From Saccoglossus kowalevskii (Eukaryota > Hemichordata > Enteropneusta > Harrimaniidae), in NCBI RefSeq assembly GCF_000003605.2, contig NW_003122411.1, positions 16,110 to 80,109 on the forward strand: DNA of 64,000 bases. The letters are read 5' to 3'. The number at the start of each line of letters is the position of its first letter. Position 1 is the stretch's first letter. The notes below the pieces were generated by a model. The model worked only from the letters and a program-made list of their open reading frames with translations, made no database searches and was not told where the DNA came from. Below, piece by piece: positions 12,554 to 25,940 of this stretch. Made by a program: the position numbers and the translations under genes.

Positions 12554-14941
12554 AAGGTAACCGGTACTGATCATGGCGCAACTAAAACTATTCCTCCAGT
12601 GATCCGCTCAATACTTATACATACCTCTGCCCATTTAAAACTTAATACCATAATCTGCCGCAACCAGCAATTATAAATAAACATGATCCTAGTTTCAAGT
12701 TTTGGGTTTTGATAAAATATTTGGTGAGTTTGTTACTTTTTTTTTTGTAAATCTAAATTGATCAATACATTTAATAAATAATCATAAATTGGCCATTAGG
12801 TCGACAAACATTAGCACAGCAATTACCCAGGGTACACTACCATACTCGCCCATATCTAAGCTTTCAGATGGTGTTTATGTTACATTAACCTTCTCAGTAA
12901 ACATGGGACAATTTTTAACTTTTAACCTCTGTTGCTATCTTGAGCTCAGAATTACATCAATTAGTTATACAGATTAAGTTCTATAGATTAATTATAGAAA
13001 ATCATGTCAATAAATTTTGTCCAGACAATGACTTGGCAAACCCAGTGAAATATCAAGTTGGACAAAAAAAAATAATTTTGAAGTTTAACTTTAATAACAC
13101 AAAATAAACAGTGATTTTAACATCTGTTTCCTACTAAATCCATAAATATGCAATCTGCCCAAACCAGTCATATGCAGTACTACATCAACCCACAGCTGGC
13201 CATCAGTGCCATTCAGTGATGTATTTGCTATTTCCATATGGGTCACCTTGAACAGGTGCTGCAGGATTATAGAAAATTCTGGAGAAGTATATTAATGGTT
13301 TTACAGCACACCGTCCCGATAACCAGTTACAGGAATTACCATCTATTGGAAAATTGGACGACTTTGAAAATGATTACCCTTGAGATAGAGCACAGCTTGC
13401 AAGAAGTTAGAAGCATGTCCCTCTCACAAGCATGATTCATAACTCGCTTATCATGGCAATCAATTTTTAGCCACTCTATCAAGATTTTCATTTTTTTTTT
13501 CTAAAATCAATTTATTATTGATGTATTTTCTTCCGTCTGAATTGTTTTTTTAGGAAAAACAATATTTGATTTTTGTTAACAGAAGAACACTCTAATATTC
13601 AGAGATTTTGAGATCTGATTTGTCGAAATCTCAATTTATTGAAGGAAAAATTTGACTTTTGTTTTTCTGAAATAATGAGTAGAAAAACATGAATTGGTGA
13701 TCTTTGTCAATCAAAGTGGCCACCAGTCAGCCATCTTCAATTGAGCTACAAAGGAAACAGACTCGCAACTGTATGCAAGAACACAATGAGTATGTCAGAG
13801 ATAACAATTTGTGAATAAAGAACTACACAAAAACAGTAATAATGTGTTATTTTGACAATCTGAAATGGCCAACCAGTCAGCCATCTTTAATTGAATCACA
13901 ACAGGCAACTTTAATGTTGCTGGCTCATACACATGTAGCAATATGGCCTACAATATCATAATTCATATATGTATGGTAGCTGCACTAACTAATTCTGTTC
14001 AGTCATGGAATGTTGATCATACTTTGCCCTAATCTCGATGCATGTTAGTTATTCTTTATGATTTGATCTAGCAAAACTGGTGGCCATATTTTATTTTAAA
14101 TTGCAGTGACCAAGTTTGTTTTAACATGAAACTAACATGGTATGTACGCTTGAATGTGACGACAGAAGGACGATTGAACACACACACACACACACACACA
14201 TACTCAGAACATGGCACATCTACATTTTGTATAAGCCCTCCGACTGACCTAAGTCGGTTATAAACCATTACTAAATGAGGCTGCCGTGAAGAGAATTCAG
14301 ATCGTTAATAATAAACCGAGGCTGGACACAGACAATGGCCCTTGAACATATTGCATCCTGCATTTGTAATATAGGCAGCAAATTATACACAAGTGGACTA
14401 ATGGAATACAGTAGATGTTAACACAATACTCCCCCACCCCCAATGTGATATGATGATCAAACATATACAATTTCTGTATAATGACAAACCTACAGCCAAC
14501 AATAGTGAGACAAAATCGTCTACTATATTCAGGAACATATACATCAGTAGCCATTAGCTCAAGTCGTATCAACTCAAGGGTAAAACATGCTTAGAGTAGA
14601 AGGCTGTCAGGTGCATTTTCCGTGTGTAGTGACATTACTACTGCATTTAAAAGATTACTAGCAGTGTTCTTGTCATCACTAAACAGCAATGACAACTCAT
14701 TGACAGTATGTGTCCATTTCGTATTAAACTTTGAATCTTTGAAGGACACCACTATGGGGAATCACAAGCAAATTCAACATGCATCAATTCAACCGCTGGA
14801 TTGCCTATTTGTGAGCACACATACACACATTAATATCTACGATGCTTATATGGGTTGTACATGTCAGGCAAATGAATTCAGGCATTTAACGATACCAGTG
14901 ATGAAAACCAGTTGAGCATTCAATGTTACTGGTTGCTGCAG
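12554..14941. other. Non-coding stretch with 'ggccatc' repeat pieces and a CA microsatellite
   Basis: Two pieces near 13717-13745 and 13865-13900 (tggccaccagtcagccatct, tggccaaccagtcagccatct) belong to the repeat seen at 40988 and 50010. A (CA)11 tract is at 14178-14200. Short frames, including one at 13238-13435, show no known domain. Confidence 0.45.
14178..14200. repeat. (CA)11 microsatellite
   Basis: Uninterrupted CA dinucleotide tract. Confidence 0.95.
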
Positions 14942-15763
14942 AATGTGTGATGTAGAAATGACGTCCAATGTGTGATGTAGAAATGATGTCCAATGTGTGA
15001 TGTAGAAATGACGTCCAATGTGTGATGTAGAAATGACGTCCAATGTGTGATGTAGAAATGACGTCCAATGTGTGATGTAGAAATGACGTCCAATGTGTGA
15101 TGTAGAAATGATGTCCAATGTGTGATGTAGAAATGATGTCCAATGTGTGATGTACAAATGACATCCAATGTGTGATGTACAAATGATGTCCAATGTGTGA
15201 TGTAGAAATGATGTCCAATGTGTGATGTACAAATGATGTCCAATGTGTGATGTAGAAATGATGTCCAATGTGTGATGTAGAAATGATGTCCAATGGGTGA
15301 TGTACAAATGACGTCCAATGGGTGATGTACAAATGACGTCCAATGTGTGATGTACAAATGACGTCCAATGTGTGATGTACAAATGACGTCCAATGGGTGA
15401 TGTACAAATGACGTCCAATGTGTGATGTACAAATGACGTCCAATGTGTGATGTACAAATGACGTCCAATGGGTGATGTACAAATGACGTCCAATGTGTGA
15501 TGTACAAATGACGTCCAATGTGTGATGTACAAATGACGTCCAATGTGTGATGTACAAATGACGTCCAATGTGTGATGTACAAATGACGTCCAATGTGTGA
15601 TGTACAAATGATGTCCAATGTGTGATGTACAAATTATGTCCAATGTGTGATGTACAAATGACGTCCAATGTGTGATGTACAAATGATGTCCAATGTGTGA
15701 TGTACAAATGACGTCCAAAGTGTGATGTACAAATGACGTCCAATGTGTGATGTACAAATGACG
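14942..15763. repeat. 25-bp satellite, about 33 units
   Basis: The unit is aatgtgtgatgtacaaatga followed by cgtcc. There are two main variants: gtaGaaatg dominates the left third, gtaCaaatg the right two thirds, with alternation in between. A second marker (aatgGgtgatg) occurs at about 15295, 15320, 15395 and 15470, that is with 75-bp spacing in part of the array, hinting at a three-unit higher-order repeat. Because 25 is not a multiple of three and the unit has no stop in one direction, all three minus-strand frames stay open for 230-312 codons; these are not genes. Each consensus unit carries TGACGTC, close to a CRE/ATF site. Confidence 0.95.
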
Positions 15764-16300
15764 AACAATTTTCACACTAGCCTGCATGTTGTAATAAAAC
15801 ACAAAATATCAATCACTCAGGATTAAAAAAAAAGATGTTTTTATTGCACCAGCATGCTTTCCTGAAATAGAGCTGTCAGTCGAAATAATGGTATGTATAT
15901 ATCATACATATCATGATTGCGTAGTAGCCCAGAAAGCCTGGTTACTTTAAATAATAACCATATTTATTTAATATCGTTATATGTCATACTGTTTGCCGAG
16001 TGTCAAAACAATCTGGAGTTCATGTCTATATTTAAACATTTCAATTAATTATGACTACCTGTGCAGAAATCCAGGTACGTAACAGCTGAAGTCAGAAAAT
16101 CCCAATCCAGGGATGACTTTCTGACAGTTTAAGTACATTTGGAATATGATAGGAGGCATTTTTTTCTGAGGTTGAGAAACTGAATTTTAATCTTGGCTAA
16201 TCTAGCCTACTGAAGTAAAAACAAAATATTACAGTACAGTAACTGCTATTTATACGCACTTACACATGCTACATTTATCTGCTTATACTGAAGGTGTGCA
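15764..16300. other. Non-coding stretch
   Basis: AT-rich unique-looking sequence between the satellite and a SINE. Nothing recognised. Confidence 0.5.
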
Positions 16301-16597
16301 TTTTTTTTTTTTTCTCCTGGCTAAAACCCAAGTTTTCACTCAGCATTTACTCGGAAAGTACTCTTTCTAACTTCCTGTTTACTGGGAAAGTTTTATTTCT
16401 TTGATCTAAATACCGGTAATACCCAGTAAAGTACTGTTTTTTCAGAACTAGGTTGTTTTCACTTTATCCAAATGGAGAAATGCAACATTCCCCTCACTAT
16501 TCCAAAATGGACAGCGACACCCTGGATTCGAACCAACGATTTCAAGATTGATGATCTGTGTGGATGCATGCCCACTCTGATGAATGAACTAAGCAGC
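16301..16597 (-). mobile_element. tRNA-derived SINE, apparently full length
   Basis: Read on the minus strand it begins GCTGCTTAGTTCATTCATCA, with an A-box-like TAGTTCATTCATCAGAGTGG, and then has a perfect B box GGTTCGAATCC (16524-16534). A non-tRNA body of about 210 bp follows, with an A13 tail at 16313-16301. This is the classic order of a pol III SINE: tRNA head, body, poly-A. No clear target duplication was seen. The head is too altered to fold as a functional tRNA, so I do not call a tRNA gene. Confidence 0.7.
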
Positions 16598-16700
16598 AGA
16601 TTTAGGCTTGAAATCGACATGTAGTTTACTATATGTACATTAATCAGGTGCGATTTTGACGGGTCATTGTTCTATTATCCTTCTATACAAAAGAAATCTT

Positions 16701-16905
16701 GAACATTGACACCCCCCCCCCCCCGAAAACAGACCCTTAACTACGGTTAGCGCCCTCATAGTCATACATTAACTATTAGTTCACTGCCTGTTTGGGGTCC
16801 TGATACAGGCCTCAGACTTTTACTAGAACATTGACCCCCCCCCCCTCCCAACAGGGCATTAACTACGGTTAACGTCCTCATAGTTGTTTTTTAACTATCA
16901 GTAAA
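16701..16905. repeat. Duplicated poly-C module, period about 125 bp
   Basis: Two copies start gaacattgac, run into C13 or C11, and continue ttaactacggtta.cg.cctcatag, starting at 16701 and 16826. The copies differ by point changes and C-tract length, so the duplication is not very recent. Confidence 0.75.
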
Positions 16906-19870
16906 CACAAACGTATTACTTCTTTCAATGCCAGATTTTTTGATCTTCATTTCCGTGACAAACCTAACTAAATTATCACTCACAAGTTCTCAGATCAAAA
17001 GTCTCCCACATTTTGATTAAGTAGACCATAGAGATTCCAGGGTTTCCAGACAACTGATGAATACTGCTGTAAAACAGTGTAATATTTATCCTTAGAAATG
17101 TTTCCAATTTCCTACTTCAGGAGCATTTGCGCGAACTAAAAATCGCAAAAATGAACCAGATATAAAATTTGATTTTATCATCAAATTTTTTGTCTCAAAA
17201 AAAGCAATTTGTTGGGATGAAATTTATATGCTGCATAGAACGCACAAAAAGTTAACCTGAACTCTCTAGAAAACAAGGACGAAGGAAAAGAAGACATAAA
17301 TACATGCCAAGAGAGGTGGGAACCATCGTAAAAAAAAAGTAATATGATGTTGAATTGGTTTTATTATGATTGGATCATGAATTACCATGAGTCATCGTCC
17401 GCAGTTTGAACTCTGACCCTATTACTTGATTGATGCATTTTTTTGTAATGAAAGATATGTTTTTATGTTCTGATTTTCATAGCAGTCATGACCTGGTTAC
17501 ATGCACATCCCACATTCATGTCCTGCGATTAAAACTCACGATTCGTCAAAACATTCCACACAGTCGGTGTTCATTGATAAAAAAAAAGTGATGTTTGCGA
17601 ATAAGATGATGTAGAATTACCTATGATATAAACATTTAAATTTATCAAATTTATCTAAACTTGAATTAATCAAATTTCTGTTTATATTCAAACTATTTTT
17701 CACTTTTCATCCCTACTTTATTGCGATCACTTTTAATGTTCAAAACATTCATAAAGCCCAAAGAATAATAAAGGTTCAACTGCTCTAAATTTACTTCCTT
17801 TTTTAGTTTCGGAGTACATCAATTAGGTTTACCATGAATGACCGGATTATACTGCTGCTATTACAATTCCAGTGTAGTGGGACGCGCTTGCGGCAAGAGA
17901 TAGGAAAGTCTCGGCCACACTCATGAATGTGTCAATCATTTTGAAATGGTAAAATGGAGGCACATTTTCAGTTTTCATTTTTTCTATAATTTTCTCTGGG
18001 ACGCAATGAGTAATTAAGGAGTAATTAGGGTCAGAACAATGAATAATTTGTTGATCTAATGTACATGTATGACCATGTGAAATCAATTCTATTCAATTGA
18101 AAATAACAGGCTATCAGATAGCTTCAATTTTTCATTTCAGGATACAATTTAAGATGGCCAATTGATGGCCGTTTTATCAAAAAAATCCCTATATCTTATA
18201 ACTAGTACTTGAATATACATAAATTTTCATTACTTTTTCGAGTTGTATTAGAAACCACTAAATAACAGATGAGGACTATGTCATTTTATAATGAACTTAT
18301 TTTATTTTGTTTATAATACTTCAGGAAGAAGTCAGCAAATAAATAGTCATTTACAATATTTTGCAATGTTTGCCTGTTCATAACTTTCTATTATATATGA
18401 CGAGACATTATATATTTCTCATTTTACTCAAGAAAAGATGGTTTCCATGTTAACTTTAAAATAATGTCATTTTTATCTTGGCGCAACTCTGCACATGTAT
18501 AATGGCTAGCTTTAAGAAAGAATGTCACCAAACGCAGCTCAGCCCCTAGGAATAACAGCAATTCAGCTCTATGACATGTAGTTTTTTTTTTCATTTTTAG
18601 TTTCAAAATACTTCTAGTAAGGTGACAGGTCTAACATGAATTATTGATGGATCCCTTCAGCAAACACACACACATAATAAGCTTACTTGCAGATAGAATG
18701 TCATTACCTGATATTTTTAAAATTTGTCATATACATATTCATATTTCTGATCATTGTGCCACGTTACCATGATTACAAGAAACATTTATTAGTGATTTTC
18801 AATTTTTTTTTTATTCTAAATCATAACACTGAAAATATACAATTTCCGATACAAGGAAACTACATGTACCATTTCAGGAAAAGAAAAGAAAAGCAAAACT
18901 CCAGCGCTCTGCTAATATGCACAAGTATAGTCAATTTGTTTTTTTCTGGTTTCCCCCCAGGAGAAAAAAAATGCACTATTTGAAGACTAACTGGTACATG
19001 TTAAGGTGAAGATTGGGAAGGTGAAGAAAATCAAAGAAACTTTGATTTTGCCTCATACCAAATATATCCATTTTTCTCCTGTTTGTAACAGTAAAATTCA
19101 CATGGCATAAACACTATTAAATAACAATAAGTTGGAAAATTTCCAAAGCTTTTTTTTTTTTTCATCTTTTACAAGTTTATAAGAGAACTTATTTCCTCAA
19201 TTATTACCACATGTAACAGCACCATGTCTGTATGGAATGCAGGTCAGGTCAACTCAATGCTATTTGTGTTCTGTGTATTATAAGGTTGAAGCTAGGGATG
19301 CAAATAGAAAAGTCTGACCAATTCAGAATTCACCACATGAATGTGCAAAGGTTTTTTTTTTTTTATATCAGTGTTTGTGCTTAGAAAACACTTATCTGTT
19401 CTAGGTGTTCATCAAACAGGTGTGGACAGATTTGATGATCGTGACATGGCATGCATTTCATGAAGATATTTTGACTGCCATTGTGCCTGAAGTCATTTGA
19501 AATTCAACGAATGTTTCCGTCGGCGGAGGGTGACATCGAAATATTTTATTATAGACATGAGTATACATGCGTATGATGGAAAATATGAAGTTTGCCCGTT
19601 CAACGACGTGCCCCTCCTCTCCTAATCCCGATCAACATTTTGCATGTTAACTATGAATGTTGGTATAATTTATTAGTTAAATTTTTACCAACTGGATATC
19701 ATTTTTCTATTGGCTACTGAGATTGATCAAAAAGTTGGGAAAAATTATATTACTTTTCTGATCTTGACATTAAATGTGAAGGCTTCTGATCACTACCCCT
19801 TTGAGTGTCACCATTTTTCTCCCCTAAATTGTGGTGCAACATTTTGACTGTTTTATGTACTATTCAATTC

Positions 19871-19962
<92 letters not shown>

Positions 19963-22220
19963 ATTATTTTGAACCAAAGGGAAATAATTTCTATTTGGCT
20001 ATATGCCTTGATCAACATTTTTTTTAAATTATGAACAAATTATGAGGGTTTGAAATTTGTGATTGGTGACATGATGTTGGTACTCAAGGACAACTAATGA
20101 ATTACAAATAAGAAGTTTAACTTCTTAACCAACTTGAGATGATGATACTACAAATGCTATTAAAAAAAAAAACATTTCTGGTCAATTTGTTTCTCAAAAT
20201 TGCTTTGGTTCTTTTATTTTCATTTTAAAAATTGTCAACAAATTATATTTTTATCTCTCATCAAAACCGAATTTGTGAAAACCTAAAATAAATTTTTAAC
20301 TGATTTGCACAATGATCAGAAACATGTGCCTAGGCATTAGAAAACTCTGCAAGAACGACATATCAATTGGAATGGAAAAAATGTTATTTGTTTCGGTTTT
20401 ATTTATGCTGAAGCTAATTGCACAATGAATACAGACTTTCTAGACTCAGACTCGGACTCGGGGGAACCAATCAGGAACCTCTAGTCTAATCAAGAATCTG
20501 TGGAATGACTTCAGATGCACGAAAATGAGCATTAATTAATGCAAATACATACAGAGAGACGACTGACTCATGATTTCTCATGAGTACATTTTAAAAGTAA
20601 GTTTAATGGGAAGTCATATTTAAAAAAAAAAAAAAACGTTCCATATACTTTGACATTCTGATTGTATCAGGTGAGCAACACTTGATATATCGAACTCCAC
20701 ATCTGCACTCCGAATCTAAATTGTCCGCACAACGCAGACAGAAAACAATTATGATTCATAACATGCTCACTTTTCATTGTCGTTACCATTCCTATTAAGA
20801 TTACATGTCTATGCCGGTGTTTACATAAAAACGATTACATAAGGACTGCGTTAATGAAACTCCACACAATGCATTCTGGGTAATAAATGCAGAAGACTTT
20901 ATATACTTCATAGCACTTGGATTATCTGTGTCCCTAGGATTAACTGGGATTAACCACTAGAATGGCGTCGCAATGATATTGATCATGTGATGTGTGCCAT
21001 AAACTGGCGCCATCGTAGAAAGAAGAAAAAAAACGACACCATGGGATTGTACATTTCCCAGTGAAATATGTCAGATCTGATCAGATTTCTGGACACAAAT
21101 CCGAGAATTTATCGCATACAAATATTTGAAGCCGATACAGTACCTTAAGGTTCAACTTCGACATTTTATTTTGCAAAATACATTGTGAGTCAAAATCTCA
21201 AATGAGGGAGAGCACACAGAAATCATACACCCCCCCACCACCACCCAAGTAACAAAATCCATGAGATTAACTGCAATTTTTAGATTTTCAGAGTACAAAA
21301 ATGCTTTATTTAAAGAGGTTATTTCATTTCCTTCACACCTCCAGTATTTTAGATGGAATCAACTCTTTTCATGAAAACATTTACCGAGAAACGAGATGCA
21401 AATCTAGGAAATGGCAAAATTTGCATTTTATTCGATGGAAGTAATTTTTCACATCTTAAAATTTTGGCTTTGCTTAGATGTTTGTAGAGTATGAAAGTTA
21501 TTTTCACAAGTAAGAAGGTGTATCCTGAGACTACATTTTCTCAAAAAAAAAAGCATATTACGTATATTCCCTTACTATGTGATTTAACTTAGCAGAGGCA
21601 CTTTGTTCTGGCGTTGACTTTGTTTTTACTTTGAGTTGTACGGTCCCAGTGTGTAAAGGCACCTCGTTTTGAATTTGCCACGAAAATATTATTTTCATGA
21701 ACTTGTGACTAATTTGCATATTTATATTATGGCTCTTGATTCTTTTGTTTGTGCCAGAATGTAACCTTGATAGTCATATTATTAAAATTACACATTCATA
21801 TCATTGAACAATAATTTTTGGGGCAATAATATGCCCCAGCAGTTCAAGTTATACAACAATTACAATTTTCAAAGCTCAACTATTTTATCTTATTTCCATA
21901 TCAGTTGTAGACAATGCCTATGTTATTCCATGGCAAATGACTGACTTATGATTTGTAATATCATCATTATAACCTTATTATTATATGCATTTGCGAATCA
22001 TAGTCAAAAAAATGATGAAAATTACTAGAACTTTCTCGCTATGGACTTTGTTTTCAAAAAAATTTCCGGCATTTTGGAAATATTGCGTAACAGTTTGATA
22101 TTTACGCATTTCCTAATCGCTAGATGCAGATACCTTGTGCAATACCGCAACATTACGGTACACTGTACGGTACACTGTAACTAATGGGGATATGGTTACA
22201 GATGTAATGATACATGTATA
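16906..22220. other. Non-coding stretch
   Basis: AT-rich, with a long AT microsatellite (19874-19958). A minus-strand frame at 17847-18086 has a coding-like look but no recognised domain. Around 20855-20880 there is a tgcattctgggtaa word resembling part of the ZNF143/SBF site. No exon is supported. Confidence 0.45.
19874..19958. repeat. (AT)n microsatellite, about 42 units
   Basis: Perfect TA/AT dinucleotide run. The Ile-Tyr frame it opens is not a gene. Confidence 0.97.
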
Positions 22221-24282
22221 TGTAACCCAATCATTTTGTGTGCCCAAAATGTAGGTATTACGCAGTAATTTAGTAAATGATTTTGTATTGACAAACCCAT
22301 ATTAGCATAAAATTGCAAACTGTTTTATTACATTATACACTGTATTAATTTATTTTGTATGTATAAGCTGCTCATATACGCGCAATTGACCGTATTTATT
22401 AAGTAGTTCTAAATCTAGAGAAGTGAACGAGGTCGGATACCTTGTTTTTATGAAAACGAGGCTGTGGATAGAAAGGAGCGGTAGTGAGAGTTGATTTGGT
22501 TTCTGTGCTCGCTGTATAAATACTAGCTAAGTTGTATGTGTAACTTTGATGCATCGATCGAAAAGCTAGGAAAGAACTGAGTCAGGGTGTTGCAGCCCAC
22601 GGGCGAGTTGTTGTGCGAAGTTTGTGTTATTCCCGTGCTGTGAAGAAGTCAAAGTAACTGTCGAACCAGTGTCGCAGCAACTTTGTGGACAATCAATGTT
22701 GGACTGCGTCGTCGATAATCGGATTGTTGTGACTCGGGAACTGTTCGATTAAGCAGTGAGTGATCTCTTGAAAACTAAGGCTCCATGAACTTGACATTCA
22801 TCAGATCGTGGAGCCTGAATCTTCAGAAGTTGTAATTCTTTTAGAGTGGCTGTGTTCTCTGGTGATGCCATTGCGTCATCACCAATTATACGTGCTTTGT
22901 GGCCAGCAAATTTTCGAAACTGTACAGAACGTTGTGAACCAGTTGGCGACTTTTGATATCGTGTGACATTGCTGTATATTGTTGAACATACCATATGTTT
23001 GTTTTGATATAGTTTTATTATTGTAGTATTATCATTTAATGAGAACTGACGATAGCGGTAAAGATATTGTGTTCTCGCTGTAAATTTTTGTAAAGCAATT
23101 AGTAGATGGCGCGAGTCTGTTGTTTTTGCCCCAGTAATTTGGTTTTTGAGTGACATTATTCTTTATTATTCATGTTTTTGGCGGTTTGGCAATTGCTCCG
23201 AAACCATCGCTGTGAAATATTCAGCTTTACTTTGGATAGCGGTACTTTTGGACGCTACCATTTCTTGGGACGGGGACATAGCATGGACTCTACTATCCTC
23301 TTCTTGCTAAATTTTTCTGTGAAGTACCAGTGTACTTTCTGTAGCGGTTAGCCGCATATGAATCATATTGTTTAAGCATAATCTAGATTTATTTAATTGT
23401 GCAAAGACTCCCTGTATTTTACGTTGTTGAGTTTTAAGCATTTTAATGAGTTTTAGAGATACACGTTTTGTTCTTTTAACAGAGCTTATGTGCATTTCTA
23501 TGTAGTAATCTGTGTTTCATATTAGTGCAACTATTAATATTGCTCTTCTTTAAGGTAGTCTAAAGTGAGAGGCTGTGACAGGTTAATACGGTGCATGTGA
23601 TTATACTTAGGTACTGTTCAGATGATATTGGATATTTTCATAGTTTTGTTTGTGAGTATCAATGTAACATTTGATGTATTACACAGATCTTGTTGGATTA
23701 ATAAGGTTAGTGATGTATTTACACAGATCTTGTTGGATTAATAAGGTTAATGTAATTTGCTTAGTTTGAGCTAGATAAACCCTGTGTATAAGATACATGT
23801 AGCTAGGACATGCTGGATTAATACATGTACATTGTTTTGAGCATACATGTATATCAGGTTGTTGTAGTTTAATATAGTTAAGTGAATTATTTGTACGATT
23901 AGGACTGATATAGTGATTAGCTTGCTGGCTGATAGTGTAGTCAGTGAGTTGTATTGACCAAACTTAGTCAGGTTAAAGTACTTATTGTGTGCATTATAGT
24001 TATCGAATGTTGTTAATGTTAAATAGAGAGAACGAAGCAACGGTTGTTTTGGATGGTGCTTGTTGAGTCAGGGATTTCTCTTTGTATTGTATTAAAGTAT
24101 TTGAAGTTTATACTGGTCAACCATTGTCAGCACCTTGTCTGTATGCGTGTGTGTTTCTTCACCCTGTTGTGTTAATGTTCGTTGTATACTGACTAATCAA
24201 CACCACGGACCCTGCCCCAAGGATTTTAAATTGTGGCATCGACTCTCGTTGGCAAACAGGCCCCGCTGAGAGAAGTGTTACA
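22221..24282 (+). mobile_element. Solo-LTR-like fossil of a retroelement
   Basis: The 2062-bp segment begins TGTAAC and ends GTTACA, a 6-bp inverted repeat with TG..CA ends, and is flanked on both sides by TATA, a possible 4-bp target duplication. It contains a TATAAATA box near 22515 and an ATTAAA signal near 24089, and is less A-rich than its surroundings. A 39-bp internal direct duplication occupies 23673-23750. There is no primer-binding site beyond the right edge and no polypurine tract before the left edge, so a solo LTR is the best reading. Family cannot be assigned. Alternatives are a DNA transposon with a TA-type target or a non-coding transcription unit. Because the flanks are AT-rich, the TATA duplication is weak evidence. 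Confidence 0.45.
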
Positions 24283-24955
24283 TATATATTATTCAATTGA
24301 GAATTCTCTCCCATAATGCACTGCACATAGATGTATGCTCAGTAACACAAAGAATCTCCCACAAAGAATTGCGTATATCTCAACAACAAAAAAACACAAA
24401 AACAGTTGACTCAAACTCCAAATTAAAATCCCAAATATTTCTGTTGCAATTATACAATAAACTCATGTACAATAACAAAATAGTAAAATATTCATTTTGT
24501 GTTTCTAAACAATGTTTTGATGGAGAAAATATCACAACTGTCAAGTTTAGCTCAATGACCATGTATTTTACTAAAATGAATTTAACATATTAAATAAAAT
24601 GACACGATAGTTTATATTCACAACACACCCTAGGATAAATTAGAAATTTTACTGGTGCAAATAATCACTGTATTGAGATGATCAATTTAGATTATAAAAG
24701 GCATTGTTTCACCAGACATTGCTACATTTATAGAAACACAGAATCATACTGTATTGTGGGTGGACTATAATGTACCGTACTGCCTCTATTAGAAATGCAC
24801 ATACCAACACACAGTTGTAAATGAAATTAAGACAACCATTTTGAATTTCATAGTACAAAGTAAAAATGATTGAGAAAATTGTTTGTTTTTAATACTACTT
24901 TTTTTTTTAAATACAAAACAAAACAAGGCAATAGCGTTATAAAAGAGGTACAATC
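24283..24955. other. Non-coding stretch
   Basis: AT-rich sequence between the LTR-like fossil and a tandem-core element. Short frames on both strands show no domain. Confidence 0.5.
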
Positions 24956-25200
24956 GTTTTTAACAAGAAGTAGAAAATATTACTTTTTACCAAAAATATT
25001 CACCAAAATTAGAGAATTGAAGATATCATCATGAAATAAACAAACCTAAGAGAGGTCTACCCAAGGTACATATACACCAAGTATCAACGCATTCAGGCTT
25101 GTAGTTTTCAAGAAGAAGTCGAAAAAGTAAAACAATGACACGAACGATGGACAATCACTCATATGATAAGCTCCGCTCGACAACATCGACAGTGGAGCTA
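24956..25200 (+). mobile_element. Pearl / Helentron-associated-like element, copy 3 (left-truncated)
   Basis: Only the last part of one core unit, the terminal unit (ggtctacccaaggtacatat) and the 3' end are present. The microsatellite is reduced to gacacgaacgatgg. The hairpin stem has changed (AACATCGACAGTGGAGCTA), so this copy is older or decayed. The right boundary agrees with the other copies. Confidence 0.65.
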
Positions 25201-25928
25201 AAAAGTTAACGTAGACAATAGTGATGGACAATCTCTCGTATGAGCTGGAAAACTTTGTGGCAGCTGTATGTAGTCAAAATATCTGTCACACCTTCGAGAG
25301 AGTAAAGATAATGAAATTCCGTCTTCACGAAGAGTATCAAATTATTGAATCATAAAAAATGATAGCAATAAAAAAAAAATTGCTTCCATCTTACAGCCGC
25401 CTACTTCTAACTAGAAATAAAATTCCATCATGCATATCTCATTTACAGGTGTTCATTATAGCTTTCTTCAAAAGGTTAAAATAATTAATCAACTCAATAT
25501 GCATGTTCCGCATGAGTACTATAGTGGTTTTATTTTATGTACACTTCAGTGATCTATATAGATAAATATATAAAAGAAATTGTTTATTTTATAGTCCTGA
25601 CAGAAACGACCGAAATTTTCGGAAAGATAGCATGAGAGGGACGTTTGCACATGATTCAATTAATAGTATGATCTATTTCAACTTGAAACGCTACAATGAT
25701 TTGCTATATATCACATGTCATGAATTATTCATCCACGCTAACCGGTCAAGTACACATATATACATCATTAAAGTAATTAATTAATTAAAGAAATTAAACG
25801 AGCACATTTTTTTCAACTGATTAGCAGTTGTTGAAGATCAACATATTAAGTATTACTGGGTATTAATCTTTTTCTTTAATATCTGATGTTGTTCCGCTTT
25901 CGATATTGTCAGCTGGGATACTGTAAAA
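25201..25928. other. Non-coding stretch
   Basis: AT-rich sequence. Its right end (actgtaaaatcatttattttc) resembles the terminal repeat of MITE family A. Confidence 0.45.
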
Positions 25929-25940
25929 TCATTTATTTTC

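Noticed and set aside
13238-13435. 65-codon plus-strand frame
   Set aside because: No domain, no splice signals of note, inside a repeat-rich stretch.
14942-15763. CRISPR array
   Set aside because: Units are contiguous with no unique spacers, and the DNA is eukaryotic.
14864-15802. Three overlapping minus-strand frames of 230-312 codons
   Set aside because: They are the three readings of one stop-free 25-bp satellite and give the same 25-residue repeat shifted in register.
16515-16597. tRNA gene
   Set aside because: Perfect B box, but the anticodon and acceptor parts do not fold well, and a body with poly-A tail follows: a SINE head.
17847-18086. 79-codon minus-strand frame with a coding-like middle (VPEKIIEKMKTENVPPF)
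   Set aside because: No family recognised, no convincing splice context and no link to the PLC-beta reading frame; left as a possible blastp query.
19831-20034. Ile-Tyr repeat frame
   Set aside because: Produced by the AT microsatellite.
22749-23156. 135-codon minus-strand frame
   Set aside because: Lies antisense inside the solo-LTR-like fossil, with no recognised domain.
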